44,982 nucleotides of DNA, taken from Rhodoferax sp. (lineage in GTDB: Bacteria; Pseudomonadota; Gammaproteobacteria; Burkholderiales; Burkholderiaceae_C). The stretch lies in assembly GCF_023701345.1 (NCBI RefSeq), contig NZ_JAMPXE010000008.1:1-44982 (forward strand), given 5' to 3'. A model generated the notes under the pieces. That model worked only from the letters and a program-made list of their open reading frames with translations. It did not search any database and was not told where the DNA came from. Every line of letters starts with the position of its first letter. Within the stretch, counting starts at the first letter, position 1. Positions 34,198-44,982 of the stretch are shown here, in pieces. The position numbers and the translations under genes are program-made.

Positions 34198-34635
34198 ATG
34201 GATATTTACAAGATTCTTACCAAGTTGCCGCACCGTTACCCGTTCCTGCTGGTGGACCGGGTGCTCGCGATTGACAAGGGCAAAACCATCAAGGCGCTGA
34301 AAAATATCACCATCAACGAGCCGTTCTTCCAGGGGCATTTTCCGCACCGCCCGGTGATGCCCGGCGTGTTGATGCTGGAAGCCCTGGCTCAGGCCGCCGC
34401 CTTGCTGGCCTTTGATGCCATGGATTCCGGCGCCACCGACGACATGGTCTACTACTTTGCCGGCATGGAAGGGGTTCGCTTCAAGCGTCCGGTGGAACCC
34501 GGTGATCAGCTGATCCTTGATGTCGAATTGCTGCGCATGAAGGCCGGCATTTTCAAGTTCAAGACCTGCGCCACCGTGGACGGTGTGCTGGCGGTTGAGG
34601 CAGAACTCACCTGCGCCATGCGCAAAATCGCCTGA
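34198..34635 (+). CDS. fabZ: 3-hydroxyacyl-ACP dehydratase FabZ
   Basis: A 145-residue hotdog dehydratase of fatty acid elongation. The active-site His and Glu are in [20 protein letters not shown], and the N-terminal [11 protein letters not shown] is characteristic. It competes with LpxA and LpxD for 3-hydroxyacyl-ACP, which explains its place in the lipid A cluster. An AAGGA lies before the ATG. Its stop codon is part of the lpxA ribosome binding site. Confidence 0.97.
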   Translation: MDIYKILTKLPHRYPFLLVDRVLAIDKGKTIKALKNITINEPFFQGHFPHRPVMPGVLMLEALAQAAALLAFDAMDSGATDDMVYYFAGMEGVRFKRPVEPGDQLILDVELLRMKAGIFKFKTCATVDGVLAVEAELTCAMRKIA

Positions 34636-34645
34636 GGAGGCGCAC

Positions 34646-35440
34646 TTGACCGCCATCCATACCACGGCCCTCGTTGACCCCGCTGCCGAGCTTGACGGTT
34701 CGGTCACCGTCGGGCCATATACCGTCATTGGTCCGCACGTCAAGATTGGCGCCGGCACCACCGTTGGTCCGCACTGTGTGATCGAAGGCCACACCACCAT
34801 TGGTTGCGACAACCGGATTTTCCAGTTTGCCTCGCTGGGTGCCATACCGCAGGACAAGAAATATGCCGGTGAGCCTTGCGAGTTGGTCATCGGCGACCGC
34901 AACACCATTCGCGAGTTTTGCACCTTCAACATCGGCTCGCCCGGTGATGTCGGTGTCACACGCGTCGGCGACGACAACTGGCTGATGGCTTATGTGCACC
35001 TGGCCCATGACTGTCAGGTGGGCAACCACACCATTTTTGCCAACAGCGCACAACTGGCCGGTCATGTGCATGTCGGCGACTGGGCGATTTTGGGTGGCTT
35101 TACCGTTGTGCACCAGTTTGTCCGCATTGGTGCTCACAGCATGACGGCCATGTGCGCGCTGTTGTTTGCCGACTTGCCGCCGTTTGTCATGTGCCAGGGG
35201 CAGCCGGCAGCGGCGCGCTCGATGAACTTTGAAGGTTTGCGCCGGCGCGGTTTTTCGCCCGAGCGCATCAGTGCCGTCAAGGCCATGCACAAGGCGCTGT
35301 ACCGCGACGACCTGACGCTGCAAGCGGCCCGGGAACGTATTGAAGATTTAACGCAAACCTACCCCGAATCGTTGCCAGACGTGCAGATGATGGTCGCGTT
35401 CCTGGACCAGGCATCGCCCCAGCGCGGCATTGTGCGCTAA
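34646..35440 (+). CDS. lpxA: UDP-N-acetylglucosamine acyltransferase
   Basis: A 264-residue trimeric acyltransferase that begins lipid A synthesis. The hexapeptide helix starts at [15 protein letters not shown], and the catalytic His is in [24 protein letters not shown] follows. The start is TTG at 34646 with a very strong GAGGAGG at 34634-34640 that overlaps the fabZ stop. An in-frame ATG at 34583 would run through fabZ and is rejected. The rare start with a strong site suggests deliberate tuning to FabZ translation. Confidence 0.96.
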   Translation: MTAIHTTALVDPAAELDGSVTVGPYTVIGPHVKIGAGTTVGPHCVIEGHTTIGCDNRIFQFASLGAIPQDKKYAGEPCELVIGDRNTIREFCTFNIGSPGDVGVTRVGDDNWLMAYVHLAHDCQVGNHTIFANSAQLAGHVHVGDWAILGGFTVVHQFVRIGAHSMTAMCALLFADLPPFVMCQGQPAAARSMNFEGLRRRGFSPERISAVKAMHKALYRDDLTLQAARERIEDLTQTYPESLPDVQMMVAFLDQASPQRGIVR

Positions 35441-35459
35441 GCCTGTTAACCGTAAGCCC

Positions 35460-36605
35460 ATGCAAGTCGCCCTGGTCGCTGGTGAAACCTCTGGTGATTT
35501 GCTGGCGGGTTTGTTGCTGGACGGCTTGCAGCAGCGTTGGCCAGGTTTGCAGTCGGTTGGCATTGGCGGCCCGCAGATGGCGCAGCGCGGTTTTGCGGCC
35601 TGGTGGCCGCATGACAAACTCGCTGTCCATGGTTTTGGCTGGGAGGTGCTGCGCCGCTACCGTGAGATTGTCGGCATCCGCAATCAACTCAAAGCGCGCC
35701 TGTTGCAAAACCATCCGGACGTTTTTATCGGCGTCGATGCACCCGACTTCAACCTGGACCTGGAAGCCGCTTTACGGGCCCAGGGTATCAAGACCGTGCA
35801 TTTTGTCTGTCCCTCCATTTGGGCCTGGCGACCGGAGCGCATTGAGAAGATCAAGCGCAGCGTCGACCATGTGCTGTGCATTTTTCCGTTCGAGCCGACA
35901 CTGCTGGCCGCCCATGGCATTGCCGCCACCTATGTCGGCCACCCGCTGGCCAACGTGATTCCGATGCAGCCAGACCAAGCCGCGGCGCGTGCCCGGTTGG
36001 GGCTGTCAGTGCAGGATTCAGTGGTGGCCATTTTGCCGGGCAGCCGTGAGTCGGAAATTGCCCATCTGGCTTCCCACTTCTTCGAGGCGGCCAGGCTGAT
36101 CGGTCTGGCACGACCTGAAACGAAATTCATCGTTCCCGTGGTGGCAGCCCGCCAGGCCCGGATCAAAGCGGCACTCAGGGCCAGCGGCATGTTTGATCGG
36201 GTGCAACTGGTAACGGGTCAGTCCCACACGGTGCTTGCCGCCTGTGACGTGACTCTGATCGCCAGTGGCACGGCTACGCTGGAGGCCGCCCTGTTCAAGC
36301 GTCCGATGGTCATCGCCTACCGCATGGGTTGGTTGTCGTGGCAGATCATGCGGCGCAAGAAACTGCAGGCCTGGGTCGGGTTGCCCAACATTTTGTGCCG
36401 TGATTTTGTCGTGCCGGAACTGCTGCAGGAAGCCGCCACGCCGCCAGCGCTGGCGCAGGAAATTCTGCAGTGGCTTGACGCAAAAACCCGGCAACCTGAG
36501 AAAATACACGCCCTTGAACAACGCTTTTGCGCGCTGCACGCCGAGTTGCAGCGCGACACACCCCGACTTGCTGCCCATGCCATCGCGCAACTCCTCCACC
36601 CCTGA
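35460..36605 (+). CDS. lpxB: Lipid-A-disaccharide synthase
   Basis: A 381-residue GT19 glycosyltransferase that joins UDP-diacylglucosamine and lipid X. Motifs are [15 protein letters not shown] at the N-terminus, [13 protein letters not shown] near residue 121, IFPFEP near 142 and [10 protein letters not shown] near 197. ATG 35460 gives the standard N-terminus. Its 3' end may overlap the start of rnhB. Confidence 0.97.
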   Translation: MQVALVAGETSGDLLAGLLLDGLQQRWPGLQSVGIGGPQMAQRGFAAWWPHDKLAVHGFGWEVLRRYREIVGIRNQLKARLLQNHPDVFIGVDAPDFNLDLEAALRAQGIKTVHFVCPSIWAWRPERIEKIKRSVDHVLCIFPFEPTLLAAHGIAATYVGHPLANVIPMQPDQAAARARLGLSVQDSVVAILPGSRESEIAHLASHFFEAARLIGLARPETKFIVPVVAARQARIKAALRASGMFDRVQLVTGQSHTVLAACDVTLIASGTATLEAALFKRPMVIAYRMGWLSWQIMRRKKLQAWVGLPNILCRDFVVPELLQEAATPPALAQEILQWLDAKTRQPEKIHALEQRFCALHAELQRDTPRLAAHAIAQLLHP

Positions 36606-36678
36606 ACCCGGCGCCAGCCGTTTGTCGGCGTCGCGTACCGCGCCTGCGGCCAGGCGGCGTGCCCAGCGACCAGCCAGC

Positions 36679-37284
36679 ATGCAGCAGGTCGCACTGCAAT
36701 GGGGTATGACTGGCTTGATCGCCGGGGTTGACGAGGCCGGCCGTGGACCGCTGGCCGGTCCGGTGGTGGCTGCTGCGGTCATTTTGGACGAGTTGCATCC
36801 GATCAAGGGCCTGGCCGACTCCAAAAAACTCACGGCCCGCAAACGTGAGGCGCTGTTTGACGAGATCAGGGCCAAGGCCCTGTGTTTTTCTGTGGCGCAA
36901 GCCAGTGTGCAGGAAATTGATGCGCTCAACATCCTGCAGGCGACCCTGCTGGCCATGCGCCGCGCCGTCGAGGGCTTGCGCCTGAGCCCCAAACTGGTGC
37001 TGGTCGACGGCAACCGCCTGCCGGTGTTGCCCATGCGCGCCGAGGCCATCGTCAAGGGCGATAGCCTGGTGGCGGCGATTTCGGCAGCATCGATTCTGGC
37101 CAAGGTGACGCGTGACCACTGGTGCCTGGATGTCGATGCCCGCTATCCCGCATACGGCTTTGCCAGGCACAAGGGTTATGGCACGGCGGTTCATCTGGCG
37201 GCTTTGCAAAGCCATGGCGCCTGCCCGGAGCACCGCACCACTTTCCGGCCGGTGACCGAGGTATTGCACGGAGCCATGCCATGA
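36679..37284 (+). CDS. rnhB: Ribonuclease HII
   Basis: A protein of about 201 residues that cuts RNA in RNA-DNA hybrids and at single ribonucleotides. The catalytic Asp-Glu is in [15 protein letters not shown], and [12 protein letters not shown], and ARHKGYGT follow. Three starts are possible: ATG 36577 (overlapping lpxB, adding an Arg/Ala-rich tail), ATG 36679 and ATG 36706. None has a good ribosome binding site; 36679 fits normal family length. Its TGA overlaps the next ATG as ATGA. Confidence 0.92.
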   Translation: MQQVALQWGMTGLIAGVDEAGRGPLAGPVVAAAVILDELHPIKGLADSKKLTARKREALFDEIRAKALCFSVAQASVQEIDALNILQATLLAMRRAVEGLRLSPKLVLVDGNRLPVLPMRAEAIVKGDSLVAAISAASILAKVTRDHWCLDVDARYPAYGFARHKGYGTAVHLAALQSHGACPEHRTTFRPVTEVLHGAMP

Positions 37285-38072
37285 CCTCGCCCCAGGTGCT
37301 GCACATCAGCTCGCGCGACAACGCCTTGCTCAAGGACCTCAAGCGCCTGGCCCATGGCAGCACCGAGTACCGCAAGCAGCAGCGCATCTGGGCCGAGGGC
37401 GACCACTTGGTGCGCGCCGCCATGGGGCGCGGTGTGCGGCCCGCGCTGGGTATTTTTGCAGCTTCCTATTGGACGTCTGCGCCGGCAGCTTATGTGCAGG
37501 CAGCGCTTAAAAATATTGTTCTGACCGACCCGCTGTTTGCCGATCTCAGCACGCTGGAGTCGCCGGCACGCATGGGCTTTGTCTTTGATTTGCCGGCCCA
37601 GCCAGAATTTCAGCCCGCTGTGGCAACCGTCATCCTGGACCGGGTGCAGGATGCCGGCAATGTGGGGGCCATTTTGCGCAGCGCCTCGGCCTTTGGCTTC
37701 AAACAGGTCATTGCCCTCAAGGGCACGGCGGCGCTGTGGAGCACCAAGGTGCTGCGCGCCGGCATGGGTGCCCACTGGGGTCTTCAGCTCATCGAGGGGG
37801 CAACCCTTGATCAGTTGGATGGAATGACCGTGCCCTTGCTGGTCACCAGTTCGCATCGCGGCAGTTATTTGCACCAGGCACTCATGAAAAAGGAGCTGCC
37901 CATGCCCTGTGCCTGGGCCCTCGGGCACGAGGGGCAGGGCGTTTGCGGCGAACTCGAAGCGCGCGCCAGTGGCCATGTGCGGATTGCCCAACCGGGCGGC
38001 GAAGAGTCGCTCAATGTGGCCAGCGCCGCTGCGATTTGCCTGCACGCGAGTGCCACGGCGCACTTGGGCTAA
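37281..38072 (+). CDS. TrmH/SpoU family RNA methyltransferase
   Basis: A 263-residue SPOUT enzyme that 2'-O-methylates rRNA or tRNA with S-adenosylmethionine. An N-terminal substrate-binding region (residues 1-100) precedes the knot domain, with motif 1 [20 protein letters not shown], motif 2 [10 protein letters not shown] and motif 3 [16 protein letters not shown]. Motif 2 has His where Asn or Ser is most common. The target RNA cannot be told. It is coupled to rnhB by ATGA and its end contains the -35 of the carA promoter. Confidence 0.88.
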   Translation: MTSPQVLHISSRDNALLKDLKRLAHGSTEYRKQQRIWAEGDHLVRAAMGRGVRPALGIFAASYWTSAPAAYVQAALKNIVLTDPLFADLSTLESPARMGFVFDLPAQPEFQPAVATVILDRVQDAGNVGAILRSASAFGFKQVIALKGTAALWSTKVLRAGMGAHWGLQLIEGATLDQLDGMTVPLLVTSSHRGSYLHQALMKKELPMPCAWALGHEGQGVCGELEARASGHVRIAQPGGEESLNVASAAAICLHASATAHLG

Positions 38073-38092
38073 GGGTGCCCCTGGGCTATAAT
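38064..38092 (+). promoter_or_regulatory. Predicted carAB promoter
   Basis: TTGGGC (38064-38069) and a perfect TATAAT (38087-38092) are 17 bases apart. The -35 lies within the last codons of the methyltransferase gene. The transcript leader is about 110 bases and includes a small CAGGAA/TTCCTG hairpin (38159-38173). No pyrimidine attenuator with a T-run is visible. Confidence 0.65.
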
Positions 38093-38211
38093 TCGGGTCA
38101 ATTTCGCCCTCGCGTACGCTCGCAGCAGCAGTCCACTCAACCCAGTCAGTAGCCGCTTCAGGAAGTCTTCCTGCGCGCTTGGGCGTACCCGCAACCATTT
38201 CGGAGAACCCA

Positions 38212-39399
38212 GTGCTTTTGTCTCTCAAGGGAAATACCCCACCGGCCATTCTGGCACTCGCAGACGGCACGGTCTATATCGGTCATTCCATCGGGGCCGC
38301 AGGATCCACGGTAGGCGAGGTGGTTTTCAACACCGCCATGACCGGCTACCAGGAAATCCTGACCGACCCCAGCTACTGCCAGCAAATCGTCACGCTGACT
38401 TACCCGCACATCGGCAACTATGGCGTCAACCCGCAGGACGTGGAGGCCGACAAGGTTCACGCTGCCGGTTTGATCATCAAGGACCTGCCCTTGCTGGCGT
38501 CCAACTTTCGCTCTACCCAAACGCTCAGCGACTACCTGGTTGCAGAGGGTACGGTCGCCATCGCCAACATCGACACCCGCCAGTTGACCCGTCAACTGCG
38601 CACGCTTGGCGCGCAAAACGGCTGCATCCTGGCTCTGGCTGACGGCGAGGCGGTGACGCCTGCCGCCATTGATAAGGCGCTGTCATTGGCCAAAGCCGCG
38701 CCCAGCATGGCTGGTACTGACCTGGCCAAGGTGGTGTCCAGCACCGTGTTCTACGACTGGACGCAGACCGAGTGGGAACTGTTCAACCCGGCGCTCAGTG
38801 GCGGCCCTGGCTACGGTGAACAAGCCGCGCCGCGCTTTCACGTGGTGGCCTATGACTTCGGCGTCAAGAAAAATATCCTGCGCATGTTGGCACAGCGTGG
38901 CTGCCGGGTCACGGTGGTGCCGGCGCAAACCCCGGCCGCCGAGGTGCTCAAGCAGCAGCCGGACGGCATCTTCCTGAGCAACGGCCCGGGCGATCCGCAG
39001 CCTTGTGACTACGCCATTGCCGCGGTCGCCGAACTGATCGACAGCGGCATCCCGACCTTCGGCATTTGCCTGGGGCACCAGATCATGGCGCTGGCTTCCG
39101 GCGCCAAAACATTCAAGATGAAGTTTGGCCACCATGGCGCCAACCATCCGGTCAAAGACCTGGACAGCGGCCGCGTCAGCATCACCAGCCAGAACCACGG
39201 TTTTGCCGTCGATGAAAAAACCCTGCCGGCCAATCTGCGCGCCACCCATGTCAGCCTGTTTGACGGCACGCTGCAAGGCCTGGAGCGCACCGACAAGCCG
39301 GCGTTCTGCTTCCAGGGGCACCCCGAGGCCTCACCCGGCCCGCATGACATTGGCTACCTGTTCGACCGCTTCATCACCGCCATGGAGTCGCGCGGATGA
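38212..39399 (+). CDS. carA: Carbamoyl phosphate synthase small subunit
   Basis: A 395-residue glutaminase subunit that passes ammonia to CarB. The class I amidotransferase triad is intact: Cys in [10 protein letters not shown], and His and Glu in GHPEASPGP. The N-terminal half begins [15 protein letters not shown]. The start is GTG at 38212 with GGAGA 6 bases before it; an ATG frame from 38179 is longer and lacks this site. The stop overlaps the LysE-family ATG as ATGA. Confidence 0.96.
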   Translation: MLLSLKGNTPPAILALADGTVYIGHSIGAAGSTVGEVVFNTAMTGYQEILTDPSYCQQIVTLTYPHIGNYGVNPQDVEADKVHAAGLIIKDLPLLASNFRSTQTLSDYLVAEGTVAIANIDTRQLTRQLRTLGAQNGCILALADGEAVTPAAIDKALSLAKAAPSMAGTDLAKVVSSTVFYDWTQTEWELFNPALSGGPGYGEQAAPRFHVVAYDFGVKKNILRMLAQRGCRVTVVPAQTPAAEVLKQQPDGIFLSNGPGDPQPCDYAIAAVAELIDSGIPTFGICLGHQIMALASGAKTFKMKFGHHGANHPVKDLDSGRVSITSQNHGFAVDEKTLPANLRATHVSLFDGTLQGLERTDKPAFCFQGHPEASPGPHDIGYLFDRFITAMESRG

Positions 39400-40076
39400 G
39401 TTTTTACGGCGTCACCGACCTGTGGACCTATGTGATTGGTGCCTTTGGCATCATCTTGCTGCCCGGGCCCAATTCTCTGTATGTGCTCTCGGTGGCAACC
39501 GCGCGCGGCGTGCGCGCCGGTTTCCAGGGGGCCTACGGCGTGTTCGTGGGCGACACCATTTTGCTGTTGTGCACCGCATTGGGCGCGGCTGGTGTGCTGC
39601 GCACCTACCCGGCCATGTTCATGGTGGTCAAGTACGTTGGTGCGGCTTATCTGGCGTGGGTCGGTTTTAATTTGCTGCGCGCGGCCTTGGCCGGTTTGCG
39701 TGCCCAGCCCGAGCTGCTGGGCAGCGAGAAAAATGACGCCAATAGCGCAAGCCCCGCCAGCGCCGCCCATTTGCAGCGGCCGTTTCGTCGTGCCCTTGTG
39801 ATCAGCCTGCTGAATCCGAAAGCGATCTTGTTTTTGCTGTCGTTTTTTGTCCAGTTCATTGATACCAGCTATGCCCATCCGGAAGTGCCATTTTTGATTT
39901 TGAGCGCCATCCTGATGACTTTCAGCGCCCTCTATCTGTCGGTGCTGATCGTCACCGGGGCCAGACTGGCGCAGGGGTTTGCCCAGCGCAAGCGCCTGTC
40001 GGCCGGGCTGTCGAGCCTGGTGGGTGGCCTGTTTCTGTGGTTTGGGGCCAAATTGGCCAGCGCCAGCCTGAATTAA
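39396..40076 (+). CDS. LysE/RhtB family amino acid exporter
   Basis: A 226-residue inner-membrane exporter of the LysE/RhtB/LeuE family with six hydrophobic helices. The opening [22 protein letters not shown] and the central [18 protein letters not shown] are the family's conserved segments. It lies between carA and carB, overlapping carA by 4 bases and ending 25 bases before carB, so it is part of the operon. A link to arginine or another amino acid made from carbamoyl phosphate is an attractive inference; the substrate is not known. Confidence 0.9.
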   Translation: MSFYGVTDLWTYVIGAFGIILLPGPNSLYVLSVATARGVRAGFQGAYGVFVGDTILLLCTALGAAGVLRTYPAMFMVVKYVGAAYLAWVGFNLLRAALAGLRAQPELLGSEKNDANSASPASAAHLQRPFRRALVISLLNPKAILFLLSFFVQFIDTSYAHPEVPFLILSAILMTFSALYLSVLIVTGARLAQGFAQRKRLSAGLSSLVGGLFLWFGAKLASASLN

Positions 40077-40101
40077 TAAAACAAGAGAACCGTCCTTCAA
40101 C

Positions 40102-43404
<3,303 letters not shown>

Positions 43405-43449
43405 ACCTTTGCCTGCCAGTCGCATATTCGCGGCATAATTCAACCCATA

Positions 43450-43482
43450 CCGCCGGACGGCAACGTTCGGCGGTTTCATTTT
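43450..43482 (+). terminator. Intrinsic terminator after carB
   Basis: CCGCCGGACG (43450-43459) pairs with CGTTCGGCGG (43464-43473), ten pairs with one G-U, closed by a GCAA tetraloop of the stable GNRA class. TTTCATTTT follows. It ends the carA-lysE-carB operon, or attenuates read-through into greA. Confidence 0.8.
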
Positions 43483-43510
43483 GTGACCTTTCATTTTCAC
43501 GGAGCTTGAC

Positions 43511-43987
43511 GTGGCGACCCTTCCCCTTACCAAACGTGGTGCTGACAAACTCAAGGCCGAGTTGCATCAACTCAAGGCATTTGAGCGCCCAGCGGTCATC
43601 AACGCCATCGCCGAGGCGCGCGCGCAGGGTGATTTGAGCGAAAACGCCGAATACGAATCGGCCAAGGACAAACAGGGTTTTGTCGAAGGCCGCATCAAGG
43701 AAATCGAAGGCAAGCTCTCGGCGGCGCAAATCATCGACCCGACCGAACTCCATGCCGATGGCCGGGTGGTCTTTGGCGCCACGGTGGAGCTCGAAGACGA
43801 AGAATCCGGCCAAAAAGTCACTTACCAGATCGTCGGAGAAGACGAGGCTGACCTCAAGCTTGGTCTGATCAACATCAACAGCCCGATTGCTCGCGCCCTG
43901 ATTGGCAAGGTCGAAGGCGACACCGCTGAGGTGCAGGCGCCCGCTGGCTTGCGTCACTACGAAGTGGTGGCGGTCAGCTATATCTGA
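43511..43987 (+). CDS. greA: Transcription elongation factor GreA
   Basis: A 158-residue factor that rescues backtracked RNA polymerase. The N-terminal coiled coil carries the acidic tip DLSENAEYESAKDKQ (residues about 42-56), with Asp and Glu at the catalytic positions; the C-terminal FKBP-like domain follows, ending ALIGKVEGDTAEVQAPAG. A CGGAG precedes the ATG. A carB-greA order is common in proteobacteria. Confidence 0.97.
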   Translation: MATLPLTKRGADKLKAELHQLKAFERPAVINAIAEARAQGDLSENAEYESAKDKQGFVEGRIKEIEGKLSAAQIIDPTELHADGRVVFGATVELEDEESGQKVTYQIVGEDEADLKLGLININSPIARALIGKVEGDTAEVQAPAGLRHYEVVAVSYI

Positions 43988-43992
43988 TCTGA

Positions 43993-44412
43993 ATGGCCGA
44001 GCGTTTTCTGGCTTTGGCACCCTGGCTGGCGGCCTTGTGGTGGGGCAGTCTGACCACCCTGGGTGCACTGGTCGTACCTTTGCTTTTTGTGCATTTGCCC
44101 AGCCCGGCCCTGGCGGGCGGCATGGCGGCCAAATTGTTCACGGCGCAAACCTGGCTCAGTACCGGGTGTGGCCTGCTGCTGTTGCTGCTGCATCGGCCCG
44201 GTCAGGCAGGGCCCGGCAATGGGCGGACTCAGGCCGCGCTGGTTTTCATGCTGCTAGGGGTGCTGCTGGCGCTGCTGTCGGAATTTGCGGTCGCCCCCAG
44301 AATCGTGAGCCGGGAGAGTTTGCGTCTCTGGCACAGCGTGGGCAGCGCGATGTTTGCGTTGCAGTGGCTGTGTGCCGGGGTGACGTTCTGGCAATTGACC
44401 CGAAAGCACTAG
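43993..44412 (+). CDS. DUF4149 family membrane protein
   Basis: A 139-residue inner-membrane protein with four hydrophobic segments (residues about 8-34, 52-66, 80-98 and 118-135). It fits the DUF4149 family, often found next to greA and yhbY in betaproteobacteria. Conserved features are WWGSLTTLGALVVPLLF near residue 16 and the charged SEFAVAPRIVSRESLRLWH loop near 95. It starts 5 bases after greA. No function is known. Confidence 0.85.
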   Translation: MAERFLALAPWLAALWWGSLTTLGALVVPLLFVHLPSPALAGGMAAKLFTAQTWLSTGCGLLLLLLHRPGQAGPGNGRTQAALVFMLLGVLLALLSEFAVAPRIVSRESLRLWHSVGSAMFALQWLCAGVTFWQLTRKH

Positions 44413-44436
44413 TCAGTTGAGGACGGTGCAATCCGA

Positions 44437-44913
44437 TTAGCTTTGGCTGCGTTGCTTTTTAACGCTGACCTGCTTGGGCTTGGAGCGCTTGACTTGCCCG
44501 CCGGAGGTCAGACGCTGGTTGCCCAACACGCGCAGGGTTTTGACCTCGGGACGCTGGCCGCCGCGGGTGCTGTACTTGAGCACCTTGACATCACGCGGGC
44601 CGGGTTTGCGGTCCTCGTCAGCGGTTTTTTCGCGCTCGGGCAGCGGCCGCCACAGCACCAGCAACTTGCCGATGTGCTGGATGGGAGCAGCATTGAGTTC
44701 ATCGGCCAGGGTTTGAAACATGGCTTCGCGGGCGACGCGATCGTCTGAGAAAACGCGAACCTTGATGAGGCCGTGGGCCTTCAGCGCGGCGTCGGCTTCT
44801 TTCTTGACGGCATCGGTCAGGCCGTCGCCGCCAATCATGACCACGGGGTCGAGGTGGTGGGCTTCAGCACGGTGAACTTTGCGTTGGGCGGGGGTCAGTT
44901 GAATTTGAGACAT
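44437..44913 (-). CDS. yhbY: YhbY family RNA-binding protein
   Basis: A 158-residue protein with an N-terminal CRM domain (residues about 3-95; LTPAQRKVHRAEAHHLDPVV, then IGGDGLTDAVKKEADAALKAH and HIGKLLVLWRP), which binds pre-50S ribosomal particles. After it is a charged tail of about 60 residues ending KRSKPKQVSVKKQRSQS, absent from the short enteric YhbY. ATG 44913 is preferred; the frame extends to the window edge but that part is the divergent gap and rlmE. It converges on DUF4149. Confidence 0.92.
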   Translation of the reverse strand: MSQIQLTPAQRKVHRAEAHHLDPVVMIGGDGLTDAVKKEADAALKAHGLIKVRVFSDDRVAREAMFQTLADELNAAPIQHIGKLLVLWRPLPEREKTADEDRKPGPRDVKVLKYSTRGGQRPEVKTLRVLGNQRLTSGGQVKRSKPKQVSVKKQRSQS

Positions 44914-44935
44914 AACAGTATTATCGGTGAGAACT

Positions 44936-44982
44936 ATGAAATCAGCAGTTAAAAGCAGCAAGGTCAACCGGGCCTGGCTCAA
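44936..44982 (+). CDS. rlmE: 23S rRNA 2'-O-ribose methyltransferase RlmE, 5' end (partial)
   Basis: Fifteen codons are present, reading MKSAVKSSKVNRAWL before the window ends. The basic start followed by KVNRAWL matches the N-terminus of RlmE (FtsJ/RrmJ), which methylates U2552 of 23S rRNA. The divergent yhbY/rlmE arrangement is well known in proteobacteria and supports the call. GGTGAGA lies before the ATG. The 22-bp gap to yhbY means the two promoters must overlap coding or leader DNA. Confidence 0.75.
   Translation, partial: MKSAVKSSKVNRAWL

Noticed and set aside
33490-34977. A 495-codon minus-strand frame opposite lpxD, fabZ and lpxA
   Set aside because: It crosses three well-supported genes on the other strand and has low-complexity His/Arg-rich composition typical of a shadow frame.
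36018-37103. Long minus-strand frames opposite lpxB and rnhB
   Set aside because: Both sense genes keep all catalytic motifs and the antisense frames show none.

Overview
The window looks like a piece of a GC-rich betaproteobacterial chromosome, most probably from the Comamonadaceae. The closest general resemblance is to Rhodoferax or Polaromonas types, but the genus cannot be fixed from sequence alone. The reasons are the gene order rpsB-tsf-pyrH-frr-uppS-cdsA-dxr-rseP-bamA-skp-lpxD-fabZ-lpxA-lpxB-rnhB, a LysE-family gene lying between carA and carB, the divergent yhbY/rlmE pair, and the protein sequences themselves. There are no rRNA or tRNA genes, no insertion sequence with a transposase, no prophage and no CRISPR array. 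Coding density is very high, and only one gap is longer than 300 bases (17904-18269).

Positions 1-8660 are accessory metabolism. They hold a hotdog thioesterase, a DUF2934 protein with a Lys/Ala-rich tail, and a PAS-LuxR regulator divergent from a two-subunit 3-oxoacid CoA-transferase. A MATE exporter, MutL, a DcuB-type C4-dicarboxylate transporter and a DedA membrane protein follow. A textbook FNR box lies upstream of dcuB, which points to a facultative anaerobe able to exchange fumarate and succinate.

Positions 8670-14975 form a sugar (probably fructose) uptake and use module. A minus-strand operon runs frcB-frcC-frcA-fucU-ROK regulator. Divergent from it are a PfkB-family kinase and a FrcK-like P-loop kinase. 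The two transcription units appear to start from overlapping promoters that share one palindromic -10 element.

Positions 14977-22801 are housekeeping: amiC and tsaE, the divergent queG, an AEC permease, xerD, a DUF455 ferritin-like protein, a gamma-carbonic-anhydrase-like protein and hslO. Two gaps here hold the most unusual DNA of the window. After queG are two inverted stem-loop elements with the same 25-nt apical sequence but unrelated stems that still pair. Before hslO is a tandem pair of REP-like hairpins.

Positions 22849-38072 are the translation, isoprenoid and envelope supercluster, all on the plus strand. They make ribosomal protein S2, EF-Ts, UMP kinase and ribosome recycling factor, then undecaprenyl-PP and CDP-diacylglycerol enzymes, DXP reductoisomerase, the RseP protease, BamA and Skp. 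The set ends with the lipid A enzymes LpxD, FabZ, LpxA and LpxB, RNase HII and a SpoU methyltransferase. Positions 38087-44982 hold the carA-lysE-carB pyrimidine/arginine operon, greA, a small DUF4149 membrane protein, yhbY and the first codons of rlmE.
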